Shown here: piece after piece, positions 5,647 to 7,250 of the stretch
Layout of the letters: each line of letters starts with the position of its first letter
Numbering within the stretch: the first letter of the stretch is position 1
DNA from: Clostridia bacterium
GTDB lineage: Bacteria; Bacillota; Clostridia; Oscillospirales; Acutalibacteraceae
Reading direction: 5' to 3'
NCBI GenBank assembly: GCA_024689165.1
Contig: JAILDS010000272.1
Coordinates: 1-7,250 of the forward strand
DNA length: 7,250 nt
Translations under genes and position numbers: made by a program
The notes under the pieces: model-generated
The model's database searches: none
What the model saw: only the letters and a program-made list of their open reading frames with translations
What the model was told of the DNA's origin: nothing

Positions 5647-5858
5647 CTCGACTTGTCGCCTGACGGGAGTCGGCGCGAAGGGACCTTGAAAATTAAACAA
5701 CGACGATAAGAAGAGACCCTGAGATTTCAAGAAAGTTGAAAAACTTTGCTTAGTAATTCCCGAGAAATTCGGAGAATGACAGGACGTCAGAGACGTTTTG
5801 AGAGCGAGAGCTCAAACTTTAGTTTTGGTTTTAGGTCCGAAAGGACTTGAGATACCAT
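5647..5858 (+). other. Pre-rRNA leader with boxA-like antitermination region
   Basis: About 200 nt separate P2 from the mature 16S start. GACCTTGAAAATTAAACAA (5682-5700) resembles the conserved 'CTTTGAAAACTAAACAA' segment of Firmicutes rRNA leaders, near which boxA-type NusB/NusE antitermination signals occur. Several small hairpins follow, the clearest being 5833-5848 (6-bp stem, GAAA tetraloop), just before the 16S. The region must also hold the 5' arm of the RNase III processing stem, but its partner is beyond the window. No tRNA or protein gene is present. Confidence 0.55.

Positions 5859-7250
<1,392 letters not shown>

Overview
This window looks like chromosomal DNA from a GC-moderate, low-abundance-type gut Firmicute of class Clostridia, probably order Oscillospirales (Ruminococcaceae in the broad sense). 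The evidence is the partial 16S rRNA gene, which has a shortened V3 region and a 'GGGAGCGCAGGCGGG' V4 helix, together with strong AGGAGG-type ribosome sites, TTGACA/TATAAT promoters and intergenic repeats of a kind familiar from such genomes. Genus cannot be assigned without a database search. Every supported gene lies on the + strand.

Layout. Positions 2-436 hold the 3' end of a probably secreted protein made of Ig-like 79-residue repeats. Positions 437-1264 are a non-coding, repeat-dense stretch: a perfect GC-rich hairpin, two different heptanucleotide arrays side by side, a roughly 200-bp element bounded by inverted repeats, and a chain of further perfect stem-loops. Positions 1265-1780 encode a small single-pass membrane protein of unknown function. 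Positions 1866-3203 encode an FAD-dependent oxidoreductase of the geranylgeranyl-reductase/FixC type behind a near-consensus promoter. Positions 3279-5468 encode a full-length cytoplasmic GH36 alpha-galactosidase with both catalytic aspartates. A hairpin terminator follows, and its downstream flank doubles as the -35 region of the first of two apparent rRNA promoters. A leader of about 200 nt leads into the 16S rRNA gene (about 5859 onward), which runs off the window about 100 nt before its expected end.

Functional links. The oxidoreductase and the alpha-galactosidase are 75 bp apart with no convincing terminator or promoter between them, so they may share the promoter at 1789-1818, although no known pathway joins them. 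The membrane protein and the repeat protein appear independent. The rRNA operon is insulated from the sugar gene by the terminator and driven by its own tandem promoters, the second preceded by three phased A-tracts. I found no CRISPR array, transposase, phage gene, tRNA or defence system. The least explained part is the repeat island at 437-1264; the coding genes belong to ordinary families.
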